45,290 bases of DNA from an uncultured Chloroflexota bacterium (GCA_903925955.1 CAIYHO010000152.1:1-45290); one strand, 5' to 3'. Shown: positions 8,159-16,926, numbered from the stretch's first letter. Program-made: numbers and translations. The notes: generated from the letters alone by a model not told the origin.

Positions 8159-9151
8159 TCAGCGGGCTGCGGGGACCGGTCCGGAGACCTTGGGGAAGAC
8201 CTCCTTCGCGAGGATCTCGAGTTGCTGCAGCCAGTCCGGGAAGCGCATGCGGAAGTCAAAGATGATGAGGTCGGCGCCGATCTCCTGGTAGCGCTGGACG
8301 CCGCGGACGATGTCGTCCGGGCTGCCGGCCAGGATGGAGCCATCCAGCTCCTCGATTGTGGTGAACTCGCCGCCTTCGGGCTTGAGCCAGAACTTCTGGG
8401 CGTTGGCGTTCTTGATGAGGCCCGGGACGTTCATGCGCTTTGTGGCAGCGGCGTACGAGTCGTCGATGCTGGTCACCGGGACGGCACCGGTCATGATCAT
8501 CGGCTTGCCCTGCTCGGCGCACATCTCGGCGATCTTGTTGCGGCGCAACTCAAACGTCGGGAACGTGATCCGACCCGGCAGCCAGCCCTGGCAGAAGTCC
8601 ACCGCAAGGCGGGCCGAGGCAGGCGTGGCGCCGCCCCACCAGACCGGCACCGGGAAGAGCGGCTGCGGCTTGATGTCCACGTCGGTGAAGTCGTACAGGT
8701 CGCTGTGCCAGTCCACGCTCTCGCCAGCCCAGAGCTTGCGCGCGATGAGCGTCTGCTCTTTCATCATCTCGGGCCGCTTGACCTCGCTCTGCCCAATCAC
8801 GTCGAACTCGTGCTGGAAGTTGCCCGAGCCGATGCCCAGGTCAAACCTGCGGCGCGTCATCCACGACATCGAGGCCACGCTGTAGGCCATGTTGATCGGG
8901 TGGCGGAACGGGATGATCGTCGCTGCGCCCAGACCAATCCGCTCGGTCTTCGCGGCGAGGTACGTCAGGGTCACGAACGGCTCGATGAACGTCCGGTCTG
9001 TGCCCTCCATGCCGTGCGGGTGGAACACGAGGTGGTCGCGGACCCAGATCGAGTCGAAGCCCAGCCGGTCTGCCAGCTGGACGCCCTCGATGAGCAGGTC
9101 TTGGTCGGCTTCCACACCAAAGTGGGGAAGGAGGAGGCCGAAGCGGGTCAT
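8159..9151 (-). CDS. LLM-class (luciferase-like) flavin oxidoreductase
   Basis: 330 aa, TIM-barrel flavoprotein of the bacterial luciferase/F420-dependent superfamily. Typical features are the opening MTRFGLLLPHFG, the IWVRDHLVF segment, LGIGSGNFQHEF near 110, the PVWWGGATP strand near 185, and the C-terminal LAGSPDDIVRGVQRYQEIGADLIIF. Members use FMNH2 or reduced F420 for oxygenation or hydride transfer; the sequence alone does not tell me which. A role in oxygenation of the island's substrate is inferred from the neighbours. It lies 28 bp behind the cyclic amidohydrolase in the same operon. Confidence 0.9.
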   Translation of the reverse strand: MTRFGLLLPHFGVEADQDLLIEGVQLADRLGFDSIWVRDHLVFHPHGMEGTDRTFIEPFVTLTYLAAKTERIGLGAATIIPFRHPINMAYSVASMSWMTRRRFDLGIGSGNFQHEFDVIGQSEVKRPEMMKEQTLIARKLWAGESVDWHSDLYDFTDVDIKPQPLFPVPVWWGGATPASARLAVDFCQGWLPGRITFPTFELRRNKIAEMCAEQGKPMIMTGAVPVTSIDDSYAAATKRMNVPGLIKNANAQKFWLKPEGGEFTTIEELDGSILAGSPDDIVRGVQRYQEIGADLIIFDFRMRFPDWLQQLEILAKEVFPKVSGPVPAAR

Positions 9152-9179
9152 GGGCGTGCGTCTCCTTTCGATGCGGGGG

Positions 9180-10556
9180 TCAACGGGAGGGACGGGCCTG
9201 GCGGCCCCAGCCGGGCGTCCCGGTCACCCCGCCGTTCTCATAGACGGGACGGCCGCGCACGATCGTCGTGTCCACGACGCCACGCACCCGCTTGCCCGCG
9301 TAGGGGGTATGTCCAATCTTCGAGAGGACAATCGCGTCGGTGATCTCAAGCTCTGCATCAAGATCCACGATGGCGATGTCCGCGTCCGCGCCAACCTCGA
9401 GCTTGCCCTTGTTGGCAAGGCCAAACGCCTTCGCTGGCGCCGTCGCGAGCAGATCCACGGTGCGCTCCAGCGTGAGGCGCCCAGTGACCGCCGCGTCGAG
9501 GAACATCGGCACGTAGAACTGCGTGGACGGCGTGCCCGTGTGGGCCTTCCAGCCGTCCGTCCAGCCGGGCTCCTTCTCCTCGCGGGTGTGGGGCGCGTGG
9601 TCGGTGGAGATCAGGTCGATCGTCCCGTCCGCAAGCGCCGCCCAGAGCGGCTCGGTGTTCTTCTCCGGCACGTAGTAGCTGAGCGCGTACGAGCCCAGCC
9701 GCTCGATGTTCCTCCAGTCGTTGCCAAGGAAGACAGCCCAAGGGTTGAGCTCGGCGGTCACGTGCTGGCCAGCGGCCTTGGCGGTGCGGAGCTGCTCGAT
9801 GACGCCCGTGGTCTGGGTGTGGAGCAGGTGGAGCGGCGTCCCCGTTGCCTTCTGGAGTCGGAGCAGCAGGGCTGCGGCAGTGTCCCAGATGATGCCGTCG
9901 TGGGCGCTGTACGCCTTGGCGTAGGCCAGCGCGTCGCGCTCGCCCCGGGCCCAGAACCCTTCCTCGATGTGGCCCATGAGGGCCTGGTCGTGGGGGTGCA
10001 CCATCAGCGGCACGCCGGTGGGCTCAATCGTCTCGAAGATCTCGAGGAGCTTGCCGTGGTCGTGGACACCGATGCCGGGCATGTGCGGGTAGTCACGTCC
10101 GGTGTCCACAACCATGAACACCTTGAAGGCCGCGATCCCGCGCGAGGCAAGACCGGGGATCTCCTCGGGCACGGTGCCCGCGGCGTTGATGTTCCAGTCA
10201 ACCAGCGCCTTGGCGTTGTAGAGGTCGATGATGGCGTCCAGGCGCTCCACGGTGTTGGGGGGCGGCTGGACGTTGGGCATCGCGAAGGACGTCGTCACGC
10301 CGCCGGCCGCGCAGGCGCTGGTGGCGGAGACGATGTCCTCCTTGTGCGTGTAGCCCGGCTCGCGATGGTGCGAGTGGACGTCGATTGCACCCGGGATCAC
10401 GTGCTTGCCGGTTGCATCGATCACGCGGACCGCGTCGAGCGGCGTCCCCGGCGTGACGATTGCGGCGATCCGCTCGCCCTCGATCGCCAGATCTGCGGAG
10501 AAGCGGCCGGTGGCGGTGACGAGGGTTCCGCCTCGGATGACGATGTCGTAGGTCAC
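9180..10556 (-). CDS. Dihydroorotase/hydantoinase-like cyclic amidohydrolase
   Basis: 458 aa, amidohydrolase superfamily. Metal ligands: H61 and H63 in DVHSHHREPGYTHKED (the dihydroorotase/allantoinase signature), carboxylated Lys K145 in AAFKVFM, H188, H246 and D319 in STDHAPH. A C-terminal beta-sandwich is present (GKLEVGADADIAIVD). The family opens cyclic amides (dihydroorotate, allantoin, hydantoins, imides). No pyrimidine-biosynthesis gene is nearby and the operon is catabolic, so a cyclic amide, imide or ureide intermediate is more likely than dihydroorotate (inference). It starts 12 bp after the a/b hydrolase gene. Confidence 0.88.
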   Translation of the reverse strand: MTYDIVIRGGTLVTATGRFSADLAIEGERIAAIVTPGTPLDAVRVIDATGKHVIPGAIDVHSHHREPGYTHKEDIVSATSACAAGGVTTSFAMPNVQPPPNTVERLDAIIDLYNAKALVDWNINAAGTVPEEIPGLASRGIAAFKVFMVVDTGRDYPHMPGIGVHDHGKLLEIFETIEPTGVPLMVHPHDQALMGHIEEGFWARGERDALAYAKAYSAHDGIIWDTAAALLLRLQKATGTPLHLLHTQTTGVIEQLRTAKAAGQHVTAELNPWAVFLGNDWRNIERLGSYALSYYVPEKNTEPLWAALADGTIDLISTDHAPHTREEKEPGWTDGWKAHTGTPSTQFYVPMFLDAAVTGRLTLERTVDLLATAPAKAFGLANKGKLEVGADADIAIVDLDAELEITDAIVLSKIGHTPYAGKRVRGVVDTTIVRGRPVYENGGVTGTPGWGRQARPSR

Positions 10557-10568
10557 GGAAGTCTCCAG

Positions 10569-11522
10569 TCAGGCGGTGGGGCGCGTTAGCCGAAGGATCC
10601 CGGCCTCCGGCGCGCGCTCGTGGACGTTCACCTCGCCTGACACGAGATGGGTCTGGAACCACTCCACGATCATGGGGTTGACCACGTCGCGGTACTGGGC
10701 GTAGGCCGCGTAGTGCGTGGTCCCGGTCTGGACGACGAGGCGCTTCGGCCCGCGCGCCCGCTCGTACAGGGCGTAGGCGTGATCCTCGGGGGTGGTTGCG
10801 TCGTTCTCAACCGCAATGAGCATCACCGCGCGTGGGGCGATCCGGTCAATGACGTCGATGGGGCGGTAGTTGAAGATCGCCTCGGCGCTCGCGAGCTGCA
10901 CCTGTGAGGGGACCTTGTCGTCCACGTCTGACTTGATGGTGGTGGTCTTGCGCTCGGGCGTGGGGACCATGATCCCTTCGCGCGGCGCGACCATCAGGGC
11001 CTCACCAGTGGCCGCGTACTGCAGCCCGTCCTGGCGGATCTGCTCCAGGAACTCCAGCCACTCATACTCGCGGCGCATGCGGTGGAGCCAGTCCCGTCCG
11101 TCTGCCACCGGGACCTGCGAGACGACCGCCTTCACGCGCGGATCCAGACCGCCGGCATAGATGGCGTTGCCGCCGCCGGTGCCACCGGAGCCAAAGGCGC
11201 CAATCCGTGAGGCATCGATGTCATCGCGTCCGCTCAGGTAGGTGACCGCGCTCCGGTAGTCCTCAACCTGCGTCATCGGGTCTAGGTAGCTGGCGTCGCC
11301 CTCGCTATCGCCGAAGCCCCGGTAGTCAAACACGAGGACCGCGAAGCCCGCCGCGAGCAAAGCCTCGTGATACGGGTGGTAGAGCTTGGCGCCCCGGAGA
11401 CCCAGCCAGCCTGGTCCCTGGACAATGGCGGGGAAGGGTCCGGGACGGTCGTCCGGCAGCTTGAGGGTGCCCGCGAGCGATGCCCCGTGGCTGTGGAACC
11501 GGACCTCGGAGATCGCCGCCAT
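10569..11522 (-). CDS. Alpha/beta hydrolase (acyl-esterase-like) with unusual nucleophile elbow
   Basis: 317 aa, a/b-hydrolase fold: oxyanion loop region QGPGWLGLRG, strand-and-turn VLVFDYRGFGDSEG, acid candidate D in AVENDATTPEDH, and a late His in TGTTHYAAY. The nucleophile elbow reads GAFGSGGTGGGNA: the residue expected to be Ser, Cys or Asp (GxSxG) is Gly113, with Ser112 and Thr115 beside it. The nucleophile is therefore displaced, or the protein belongs to a variant subfamily. It is the first gene of the seven-gene operon reaching down to 3535. RBS GAGGAG stands before ATG 11522, and the operator pair at 11587-11611 lies upstream. Confidence 0.82.
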   Translation of the reverse strand: MAAISEVRFHSHGASLAGTLKLPDDRPGPFPAIVQGPGWLGLRGAKLYHPYHEALLAAGFAVLVFDYRGFGDSEGDASYLDPMTQVEDYRSAVTYLSGRDDIDASRIGAFGSGGTGGGNAIYAGGLDPRVKAVVSQVPVADGRDWLHRMRREYEWLEFLEQIRQDGLQYAATGEALMVAPREGIMVPTPERKTTTIKSDVDDKVPSQVQLASAEAIFNYRPIDVIDRIAPRAVMLIAVENDATTPEDHAYALYERARGPKRLVVQTGTTHYAAYAQYRDVVNPMIVEWFQTHLVSGEVNVHERAPEAGILRLTRPTA

Positions 11523-11586
11523 GCTGCTCCTCTGCGCTCCCCGCCCTGCGACGGGTGACGGAACAGGCTGTGTCCGTCATTGGCCA

Positions 11587-11611
11587 GATTGTATCCATAG
11601 TGGGTACTTTT
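11587..11611. promoter_or_regulatory. Operator pair upstream of the hydrolase/amidohydrolase/LLM operon
   Basis: Site A at 11587-11600 (minus strand CTATGGATACAATC) matches 12/14 to GAWYGGRTACAWTC. Site B at 11598-11611 matches 10/14. The offset is 11 bp, one helical turn. TACAAT within site A is a plausible -10 box, giving a leader of about 60 nt to the ATG at 11522. Confidence 0.6.
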
Positions 11612-11742
11612 GTCTGCACCGATCTGGTCGAGATCGGGTCTGTTTCGGTCGGTTCGGGTCTGTTCCGGGTCAGGCGATTGGCCCAGGGCCCAGGCTGGCT
11701 GGGTTGTGGGGCACTCGTCTGCCGCCGGCGCGGCTTGGTATG

Positions 11743-11777
11743 TCGACGCCCCCAGAGCGTGGCTCCGGGGGCGTCGA
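11743..11777. terminator. Stem-loop after the ABC substrate-binding protein gene
   Basis: A perfect 11-bp inverted repeat (TCGACGCCCCC / GGGGGCGTCGA) with a 13-nt loop, 18 bp past the stop of the substrate-binding protein gene. It is very stable but lacks a T-run. It is probably the transcription end of the transporter operon. Confidence 0.65.
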
Positions 11778-11794
11778 GCGATTGCGGACGAAGG

Positions 11795-12877
11795 TCAGGG
11801 AACCGGGACGCCGATCTTGGCGTAGAAGCCGATGTCCACAAGCTTCTTGAGGAAGCTCTGGTCGTAGGCCGTGGTCACGTCCACGTTGGCCATCTCGGGC
11901 TGGACGGTGGAGAGGACTTCCTTGGGCGCCAGGAAGGCGTCCGCGGTCCACATCATGGTGCGATCGCCGGTGAGCGGGAAGTTCTTCACGAGCTTGGCCG
12001 CGTCTGCGACGTCGATCTGGGCGAACTCGGCGAAGTACTTGGCGGCCTCATCAGGGGCCGTCCAGAACATGTTCTGGGCTTCGAGGCTGGCGGCGGCAAG
12101 GACGAGAGCGGTGTTCGGGTTCTTGGCAAGGTACTCGTCGGTGGACACCAGGCCCGACCGGCCCCAGGCGAGACCGCTCTTGACCAGGTTGGTCAGCATG
12201 TTGAGGCCAAGGGCCTCCATGTCCGCCTGCATGGATGCGTCAACCGGGGCGCAGCCAATGGAGCCGCCCTGAAGGGCCGCGATGCGGGCGGACTGACCGC
12301 CAACCTCGGTGATGACGACATCGGCCGCCGTGTAGCCCAGGGACTTCAGCGAGAGCAGGACGGAGCCGTGCGACGTGCCGCCGAAGGTGCTGACCGCAAC
12401 GGTCTTGCCCTTGACGTCTGCCCCGGTCTTGATGTCCTTGGTGCAGAACAGGCCGTCGTTGATCAGGATGGAGTTCATCGAGATCACCTTGAACGGCGTG
12501 TCGGTCAGGCGCGAGTTGATGACCGAGGACGAGCCGGCGGTGATGAAGTCCACCTGGCCCGCGAGCATCGCCTGGACGGCCTTGCCGTCGCCCTCGAAGC
12601 CGATGATCTCCACGTTGGTGAAGCCGTACTTCTTGAGGAAGCCGGCCTGCTCGGCAAGCTTGACCGCGTACTGGCTGAGCTCAGAGGTGACGCTCATGCC
12701 AATCTTGATGCTGGTCTGCTCCGGCGCCGGCAGGGTGCCGGGGGCGGGGGTGACGACCGGGGCCGCTGTCGGCGGGGCCGCCGTCGGTGCGGGGGTGGCA
12801 GCCGCACCGCAAGCCGAAAGGACCAGGCCGGCCGCCGCCACCATCGTGACGAGCCGTGCGCGAGTTGCAAGACGCAT
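11795..12877 (-). CDS. ABC transporter substrate-binding lipoprotein, NMT1/TauA type
   Basis: 360 aa, periplasmic-binding-protein fold of the SsuA/TauA/NMT1 family that binds sulfonates, pyrimidine-like or other small anions. A lipoprotein signal peptide with lipobox LSAC (Cys23) is followed by an Ala/Pro/Thr linker (about 25-50), then KIGMSVTSELSQYAVKLAEQAGF. I chose ATG 12877 because it gives a compact signal peptide and is preceded by AGGAG at 5 nt; a longer frame runs upstream to 13111 but has no signal-like start and would overlap the permease gene. It is the last gene of the importer cluster, separated from the permease by 187 bp containing its own operator. Confidence 0.92.
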   Translation of the reverse strand: MRLATRARLVTMVAAAGLVLSACGAAATPAPTAAPPTAAPVVTPAPGTLPAPEQTSIKIGMSVTSELSQYAVKLAEQAGFLKKYGFTNVEIIGFEGDGKAVQAMLAGQVDFITAGSSSVINSRLTDTPFKVISMNSILINDGLFCTKDIKTGADVKGKTVAVSTFGGTSHGSVLLSLKSLGYTAADVVITEVGGQSARIAALQGGSIGCAPVDASMQADMEALGLNMLTNLVKSGLAWGRSGLVSTDEYLAKNPNTALVLAAASLEAQNMFWTAPDEAAKYFAEFAQIDVADAAKLVKNFPLTGDRTMMWTADAFLAPKEVLSTVQPEMANVDVTTAYDQSFLKKLVDIGFYAKIGVPVP

Positions 12878-12989
12878 GTCCACTCCTACTAGCCTCCTCC
12901 AATGCTGCGGGCCTCTGAATGGCGGTCCGCGGCAGTGGCGGCGAATGTAGCCGAACGCGAGTGGTTTGTAAACATTCGCGGCCAACAAA

Positions 12990-13024
12990 TATGCGATCGA
13001 ACCCAATCTGGATCCGATCGCATA
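12990..13024. promoter_or_regulatory. Double operator within a perfect inverted repeat, upstream of the binding-protein gene
   Basis: TATGCGATCG (12990-12999) and CGATCGCATA (13015-13024) form a perfect 10-bp inverted repeat. Inside it, two island-type sites occupy 12995-13008 (12/14) and 13006-13019 (10/14), offset by 11 bp and symmetric about the repeat centre. This gives the binding-protein gene a separate regulated promoter, or a leader hairpin, within the transporter operon. Confidence 0.6.
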
Positions 13025-13064
13025 AGAACGCTGTGTCCCGGCCTCGGGCCGCCGGGTAGGCCGG

Positions 13065-13883
13065 CTAGTGGATCTCTGGTCGCCAGGAGTCGAAACGCCG
13101 CTCCACGACACGGATCATCTCGCCCAGGACGATCCCGAACAGGCCCAGCATCAGGATGCCGAGGTAGACGCGAGCCGAGTTGAGCATTGTGCCGTTGAAG
13201 CTGATGTACCAGCCGATCCCCTGGTTGGCCACCAGGAACTCGGCCACGACCACGCCCACCAGGGCGCGACCCGCGCCGATCCGGAGGCCGCTCAGGATGA
13301 ACGGGATGGTGCTTGGCAGCACGACCGAGGTGAAGAGCAGCCGCTTCGAGGCGCCAAAACTCTGGGCGATCTGCTGGTGGCGGCGGTCCACGGAGTGGAC
13401 GCCCGAGACCGTGCTCACGATGATCGCGAAGATCGAGAGCAGCAGAACGAGGATCACTTTTGCTTCGATCCCGATGCCGGCGACGAGGATGATCATCGGC
13501 GCCAGCGCCACCTTCGGTGTGGCGTAGATAGCCGAGAGCATGACGCTTGCGAAGTAGTCGAAGCGGCGGAACCAGCCGATGATGAGGCCCAGCGGGATGC
13601 CGACGACCGCGCCGATAGCAAACCCGATGGCCCATTCGCTGAGGCTGGTTGTGATGTGCGGCCAGATGGCGCCGCTGCCGAAGTCGGTCATCGCCGCTTT
13701 TACGATCAGCGACGGCGCGCTCATCAGCGACTTCTTGAAGATCCCGACGTCGGTGGCGATTTCCCACAGGACGAGGACGCCGATGAAGCCCATCGCACCG
13801 TAGAGCGCACGTTCGCTGGGCCGCTTGAACGCCCAGCGGCGCGGGCTCGGCGCCTTGCCGGCCACGCTTGCGTTAGCGGTCAT
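13065..13883 (-). CDS. ABC transporter permease, TauC/SsuC type (second permease)
   Basis: 272 aa with about six membrane helices and the BPD_transp_1 EAA-type loop (IAQSFGASKRLLFTSVVLPSTI) that contacts the ATPase. It starts 2 bp after the ATPase stop, so it is co-translated. It is homologous to the other permease of this cluster (14695-15660), which suggests a heterodimeric channel instead of the usual homodimer of Tau/Ssu systems. The predicted job is uptake of a small organic anion or heterocycle for the island's pathway. Confidence 0.9.
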   Translation of the reverse strand: MTANASVAGKAPSPRRWAFKRPSERALYGAMGFIGVLVLWEIATDVGIFKKSLMSAPSLIVKAAMTDFGSGAIWPHITTSLSEWAIGFAIGAVVGIPLGLIIGWFRRFDYFASVMLSAIYATPKVALAPMIILVAGIGIEAKVILVLLLSIFAIIVSTVSGVHSVDRRHQQIAQSFGASKRLLFTSVVLPSTIPFILSGLRIGAGRALVGVVVAEFLVANQGIGWYISFNGTMLNSARVYLGILMLGLFGIVLGEMIRVVERRFDSWRPEIH

Positions 13884-13885
13884 GT

Positions 13886-14695
13886 TCAGCCACCACCGAA
13901 CTGCGAGGCCGAGGTCTTCATCTGGCTGGCGATCAGTTCCCAGATCTGCTCTTCGTAGGCCACAAACGGCGGCGTCCGCTTGACGTGGAGATCACGCGGG
14001 CGGGGGAGGTCAATCCGGATGTCCGCCAGGATGCGGCCCGGACGGGCGCTCATCACGATCACGCGATCGCTGAGGTAGACGGCCTCGTCAATCTGGTGCG
14101 TGATGAAGAGGACCGTCTTCTTGGCCTGGTCCCAGATCCGCAGCAACTCAGACTGCATGATTTCACGTGTCTGCGCGTCCAGTGCGGCAAACGGCTCGTC
14201 CATGAGCAGGAGGCCGGGGTCCACTGTGAGTGCGCGCGCGAGGTTGGCCCGCTGCTGCATGCCGCCGGAGAGCTGGTAGGGGTACTTGTCCCCGAAGCCC
14301 TCAAGGCCAACAAGCCTGATCATCGGCTTGGCGCGCTCGCGCGCGTCCTTCTTGGACATGCCAGCGCACACGAGGCCGTAGGCGACGTTGTCCAGCACCG
14401 AATACCAGGGGAAGAGCGCGGACTCCTGGAAGACCATCGCGTCGTCCCGGCCCTTGGCCGCGGCCTTGAGCTTGATCTCGCCAGCGCTCGCGCGCAGGAG
14501 CCCGTTGACCACCTTGAGGAAGGTGGACTTGCCGCAGCCGCTGGGGCCGACGATCGTGACGAACTCTCCCTCAACGACGTCGAGGTCGAAGCTCTCCAGG
14601 GCAAGGAACGCTTCCTTGGTTGTCCGGTCGTGATACTCAACCCGGATGCCCTTGGCGCTCATGATGAGGTCTTTGGCTGCCATCTCAACGGCCAT
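13886..14695 (-). CDS. ABC transporter ATP-binding protein, TauB/SsuB type
   Basis: 269 aa from the chosen start. Walker A GPSGCGKST, the Q-loop in MVFQESALFPWYSVLDNVAYGL, signature LSGGMQQR, Walker B LLLMDEPFAALD, and the H-loop ITHQIDEAVYLSDR are all present, as in the nitrate/sulfonate/taurine importer ATPases. The start at 14695 overlaps the stop of the first permease (TGATG) and is preceded by GGAGGAGGG at about 7 nt; an upstream in-frame start at 14731 lies inside the permease gene and is less likely. Confidence 0.93.
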   Translation of the reverse strand: MAVEMAAKDLIMSAKGIRVEYHDRTTKEAFLALESFDLDVVEGEFVTIVGPSGCGKSTFLKVVNGLLRASAGEIKLKAAAKGRDDAMVFQESALFPWYSVLDNVAYGLVCAGMSKKDARERAKPMIRLVGLEGFGDKYPYQLSGGMQQRANLARALTVDPGLLLMDEPFAALDAQTREIMQSELLRIWDQAKKTVLFITHQIDEAVYLSDRVIVMSARPGRILADIRIDLPRPRDLHVKRTPPFVAYEEQIWELIASQMKTSASQFGGG

Positions 14696-15660
14696 CAGTG
14701 ACCCTCCTCCACATCGATGCTGGGTCTCCACCGCTGGAGGTAGCGTTCGATAACTCCGACCGCTTCGGTCGTGATGATTCCTGCGATGGTGAAGATAAGG
14801 ACGCCGAACAGCATCCGGTCGCTCGCCAGGGCTGCCTCGGCCTTATCGATCATCACGCCGAGCCCCTCGGTCTGGGCATACATCTCACCCACGATGACGC
14901 CGATGAGGGCGCGCCCGATGGCGAGGCGGATGCCGGTGACGATGAACGGCACGGTGGCCGGCACGACGACCGAGGTGAACAGCTTGCGCTGCGTGGCGCC
15001 GTAGCTGCGGGCGACGTCGAGGTAGGTTCGGTCGACGGTCCGCACGCCCTCGGCGGTTGGCATGATGATCGAGAAGAAGGCGCCCAGGAAGATGATCAGG
15101 ATCTTCATCTGGATGCCGAGACCCACCCACAGCACAACCAGCGGCAGCAGGGCGATGCGGGGCAGGGCGTTGAAGAAGTTCAGCCACGGGTCAAACGTGA
15201 ACGAGACGCGCCGGTACCAGCCAATCAGGATGCCCAGCGGGACGGCGGTCACTAGCGCGATCGAGGCGCCCATCGTCAGCTCAAACGCGCTGATCCTCAC
15301 GTCCGTCCAGAACCGCGGGTTCTGAACCTCTTTGATGCCGGCCGCGAGGATCGCAAGCGGTGAGCTGAAGAAGAACTCGGAGATCAGGCCCAGCATGGCC
15401 AGGATCTGCCACAGGACGAAGAACGAGACGAGGCCGGTGATCCCCAAGACCGTCCGTTCGTTGCCGCGGTACCAGCGGGAGAGCTTCGAGCGCTGCTTTC
15501 GATCACGCGACCGGATTGTCCGATAGCCGGCGTCCGCCGACTGGCCGGAGGCCGCCGCCACGCTCACGAGGTCACGTCGTTGTGGGACGGCGAGCGCCAC
15601 GCGAAGACCCGGCCACTCACTGCCGTCCTCCGGCATGGCGGGGGCCGTCGCAAGGCACAC
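14695..15660 (-). CDS. ABC transporter permease, TauC/SsuC type (first permease)
   Basis: Up to 321 aa, about six membrane helices beginning near residue 70, with the EAA-type loop ARSYGATQRKLFTSVVVPATV. The N-terminal 65 residues are long and low in hydrophobicity, so the GTG start at 15660 is uncertain; later starts such as the in-frame ATG 24 nt downstream are possible. It is the first gene of the importer operon (permease, ATPase, permease, then the binding protein). The operator pair 15707-15741 lies just upstream. Confidence 0.87.
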   Translation of the reverse strand: MCLATAPAMPEDGSEWPGLRVALAVPQRRDLVSVAAASGQSADAGYRTIRSRDRKQRSKLSRWYRGNERTVLGITGLVSFFVLWQILAMLGLISEFFFSSPLAILAAGIKEVQNPRFWTDVRISAFELTMGASIALVTAVPLGILIGWYRRVSFTFDPWLNFFNALPRIALLPLVVLWVGLGIQMKILIIFLGAFFSIIMPTAEGVRTVDRTYLDVARSYGATQRKLFTSVVVPATVPFIVTGIRLAIGRALIGVIVGEMYAQTEGLGVMIDKAEAALASDRMLFGVLIFTIAGIITTEAVGVIERYLQRWRPSIDVEEGH

Positions 15661-15706
15661 ATCCGGTCAGGGTCATTACCTCTCCTGCGGTGCGTCGGGC
15701 ACTCCC

Positions 15707-15741
15707 GAATGGCCACATTGTCAGAACGAACGGGTACAAAG
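15707..15741. promoter_or_regulatory. Operator pair upstream of the ABC importer operon
   Basis: Site A at 15728-15741 reads GAACGGGTACAAAG on the plus strand (12/14 to the consensus). Site B at 15707-15720 reads GAATGGCCACATTG (11/14). The offset is exactly 21 bp and both sites have the same orientation. The region is also AT-richer than its surroundings. Confidence 0.6.
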
Positions 15742-15805
15742 TCAAACGGTTTGTTATCACCTGCTCCACCGGGCAGTTTGCGGCGATCCAGACCATCGGC
15801 CAGGT

Positions 15806-16924
15806 CTATTCGCCCGGCAGGACGGCCGCCTTGACGAAGCCCGGGACCTGCTCGTGGACGGCACGGATTGCCTGGCTGGCCTGCGCGAGCGGGAAGAGGT
15901 GGGTGGTCAGCGAGGCCAGCCGCGCGGCCAGCACCGGATCGGCGTCGAGCAGCGCGAGGGCTGCTCGCACCTCCGCATCCTTGCGGGCGAGCACGGGCTG
16001 GATCCGCACCTCGCGCCGGATCAGGTCGTCGGATGCAAAGGTCACACGCCCCGCGCTGCCCAGCAGCCCTGCCATGACAAACGTGCCGCCCGCCCGGACA
16101 TGGTCGGGTGCGCCGGCCATCGCGGCAGCGCTGCCGGTGACGTCCAGGACAATGTCGAACTCCCGCCCAACCGCTGCCAGCCGCTCTGCCCGGGACCAGC
16201 CCTCTTGGGCTACCACGGGCCGCGATCCGCCAGCCGCCGCGAAGGCAAGCCGCGCACTGTCCTGCGGGAGTCCGGTGACGACAACCTCGGAGGCCCCGCC
16301 AATCCGGGCGGCCTCTGCGGCGGCAAGTCCCTGCGGCCCGCATCCGGCAATCAGGACTCGGTCGCCCGGCCGCAGACCGCCAGCCCGCGAAAGCCAGCCA
16401 ATGCCGTTGGCGAGCAGCGGGACCGCCAGCGCCGCCATGGGCTCCAGCGAAGGGGGAACCCGGTGCACGATGGACGCGCGGGTGATCCAGACCAGTTCTG
16501 CCAGGCCGCCCCAGAGGCCCGGTGGCTCCAGCGTTGAAGTGCGCGTGCCGTAGCCGCCCTTTTCGGCGCACAGCCGCTCATCGCCGTCGCGGCACCGGTT
16601 GCAGGTTCCGCACGGGAGGCTGCTCTCCACGAGGACACGATCCCCGACGGCGAGGCCCCGTCGCGCCGCGGCCTCGGCTCCAAGTTCGCTGATCCGGCCC
16701 ACGATCTCGTGGCCCAGGATGAGCGGCAGGGGCGCCGCCACGGCCCCGGAGGCGATCTTGAGGTCCGTGCCACAGATCCCGCACGCCTCCACGGCCACGA
16801 GGCCACCCTCGGGCGTGACCGCCGGGCGCGGCAGGTTCCGCAGTTCAAACGTGTCGGGCGCAACCAGTACCGCTGCCCGCACGGTCCGGTGGATCTCCCG
16901 GTGCGATGGCGCGTCGGGCGACAC
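15806..16924 (-). CDS. Zinc-dependent medium-chain alcohol dehydrogenase
   Basis: 372 aa MDR-family dehydrogenase. Catalytic zinc ligands are C51 (GICGTD) and H72-E73 (GHE). Structural-zinc cysteines are C105, C108, C111 and C119. The Rossmann motif is AGCGPQGL (about 192-199). It oxidises a secondary or primary alcohol or polyol with NAD(P)+; the neighbours (GMC oxidoreductase upstream, aldehyde dehydrogenase at 22678) support an alcohol-to-acid branch. The start is a GTG two bases after the GMC stop; an internal GTG 15 codons later is an alternative. It is the last gene of the operon that begins at 21326. Confidence 0.9.
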   Translation of the reverse strand: MSPDAPSHREIHRTVRAAVLVAPDTFELRNLPRPAVTPEGGLVAVEACGICGTDLKIASGAVAAPLPLILGHEIVGRISELGAEAAARRGLAVGDRVLVESSLPCGTCNRCRDGDERLCAEKGGYGTRTSTLEPPGLWGGLAELVWITRASIVHRVPPSLEPMAALAVPLLANGIGWLSRAGGLRPGDRVLIAGCGPQGLAAAEAARIGGASEVVVTGLPQDSARLAFAAAGGSRPVVAQEGWSRAERLAAVGREFDIVLDVTGSAAAMAGAPDHVRAGGTFVMAGLLGSAGRVTFASDDLIRREVRIQPVLARKDAEVRAALALLDADPVLAARLASLTTHLFPLAQASQAIRAVHEQVPGFVKAAVLPGE

Positions 16925-16926
16925 CG

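Noticed and set aside
7223-9343. 706-codon plus-strand frame opposite the bicupin and LLM genes (and similar ones at 8889-10589 and 11480-12892)
   Set aside because: They run antisense across two or more well-supported genes and show no domain; they are codon-bias shadows.
9180-10556. Dihydroorotase of pyrimidine biosynthesis
   Set aside because: No pyr genes are present; it is flanked by catabolic enzymes and carries the island's regulation, so only the family is named.
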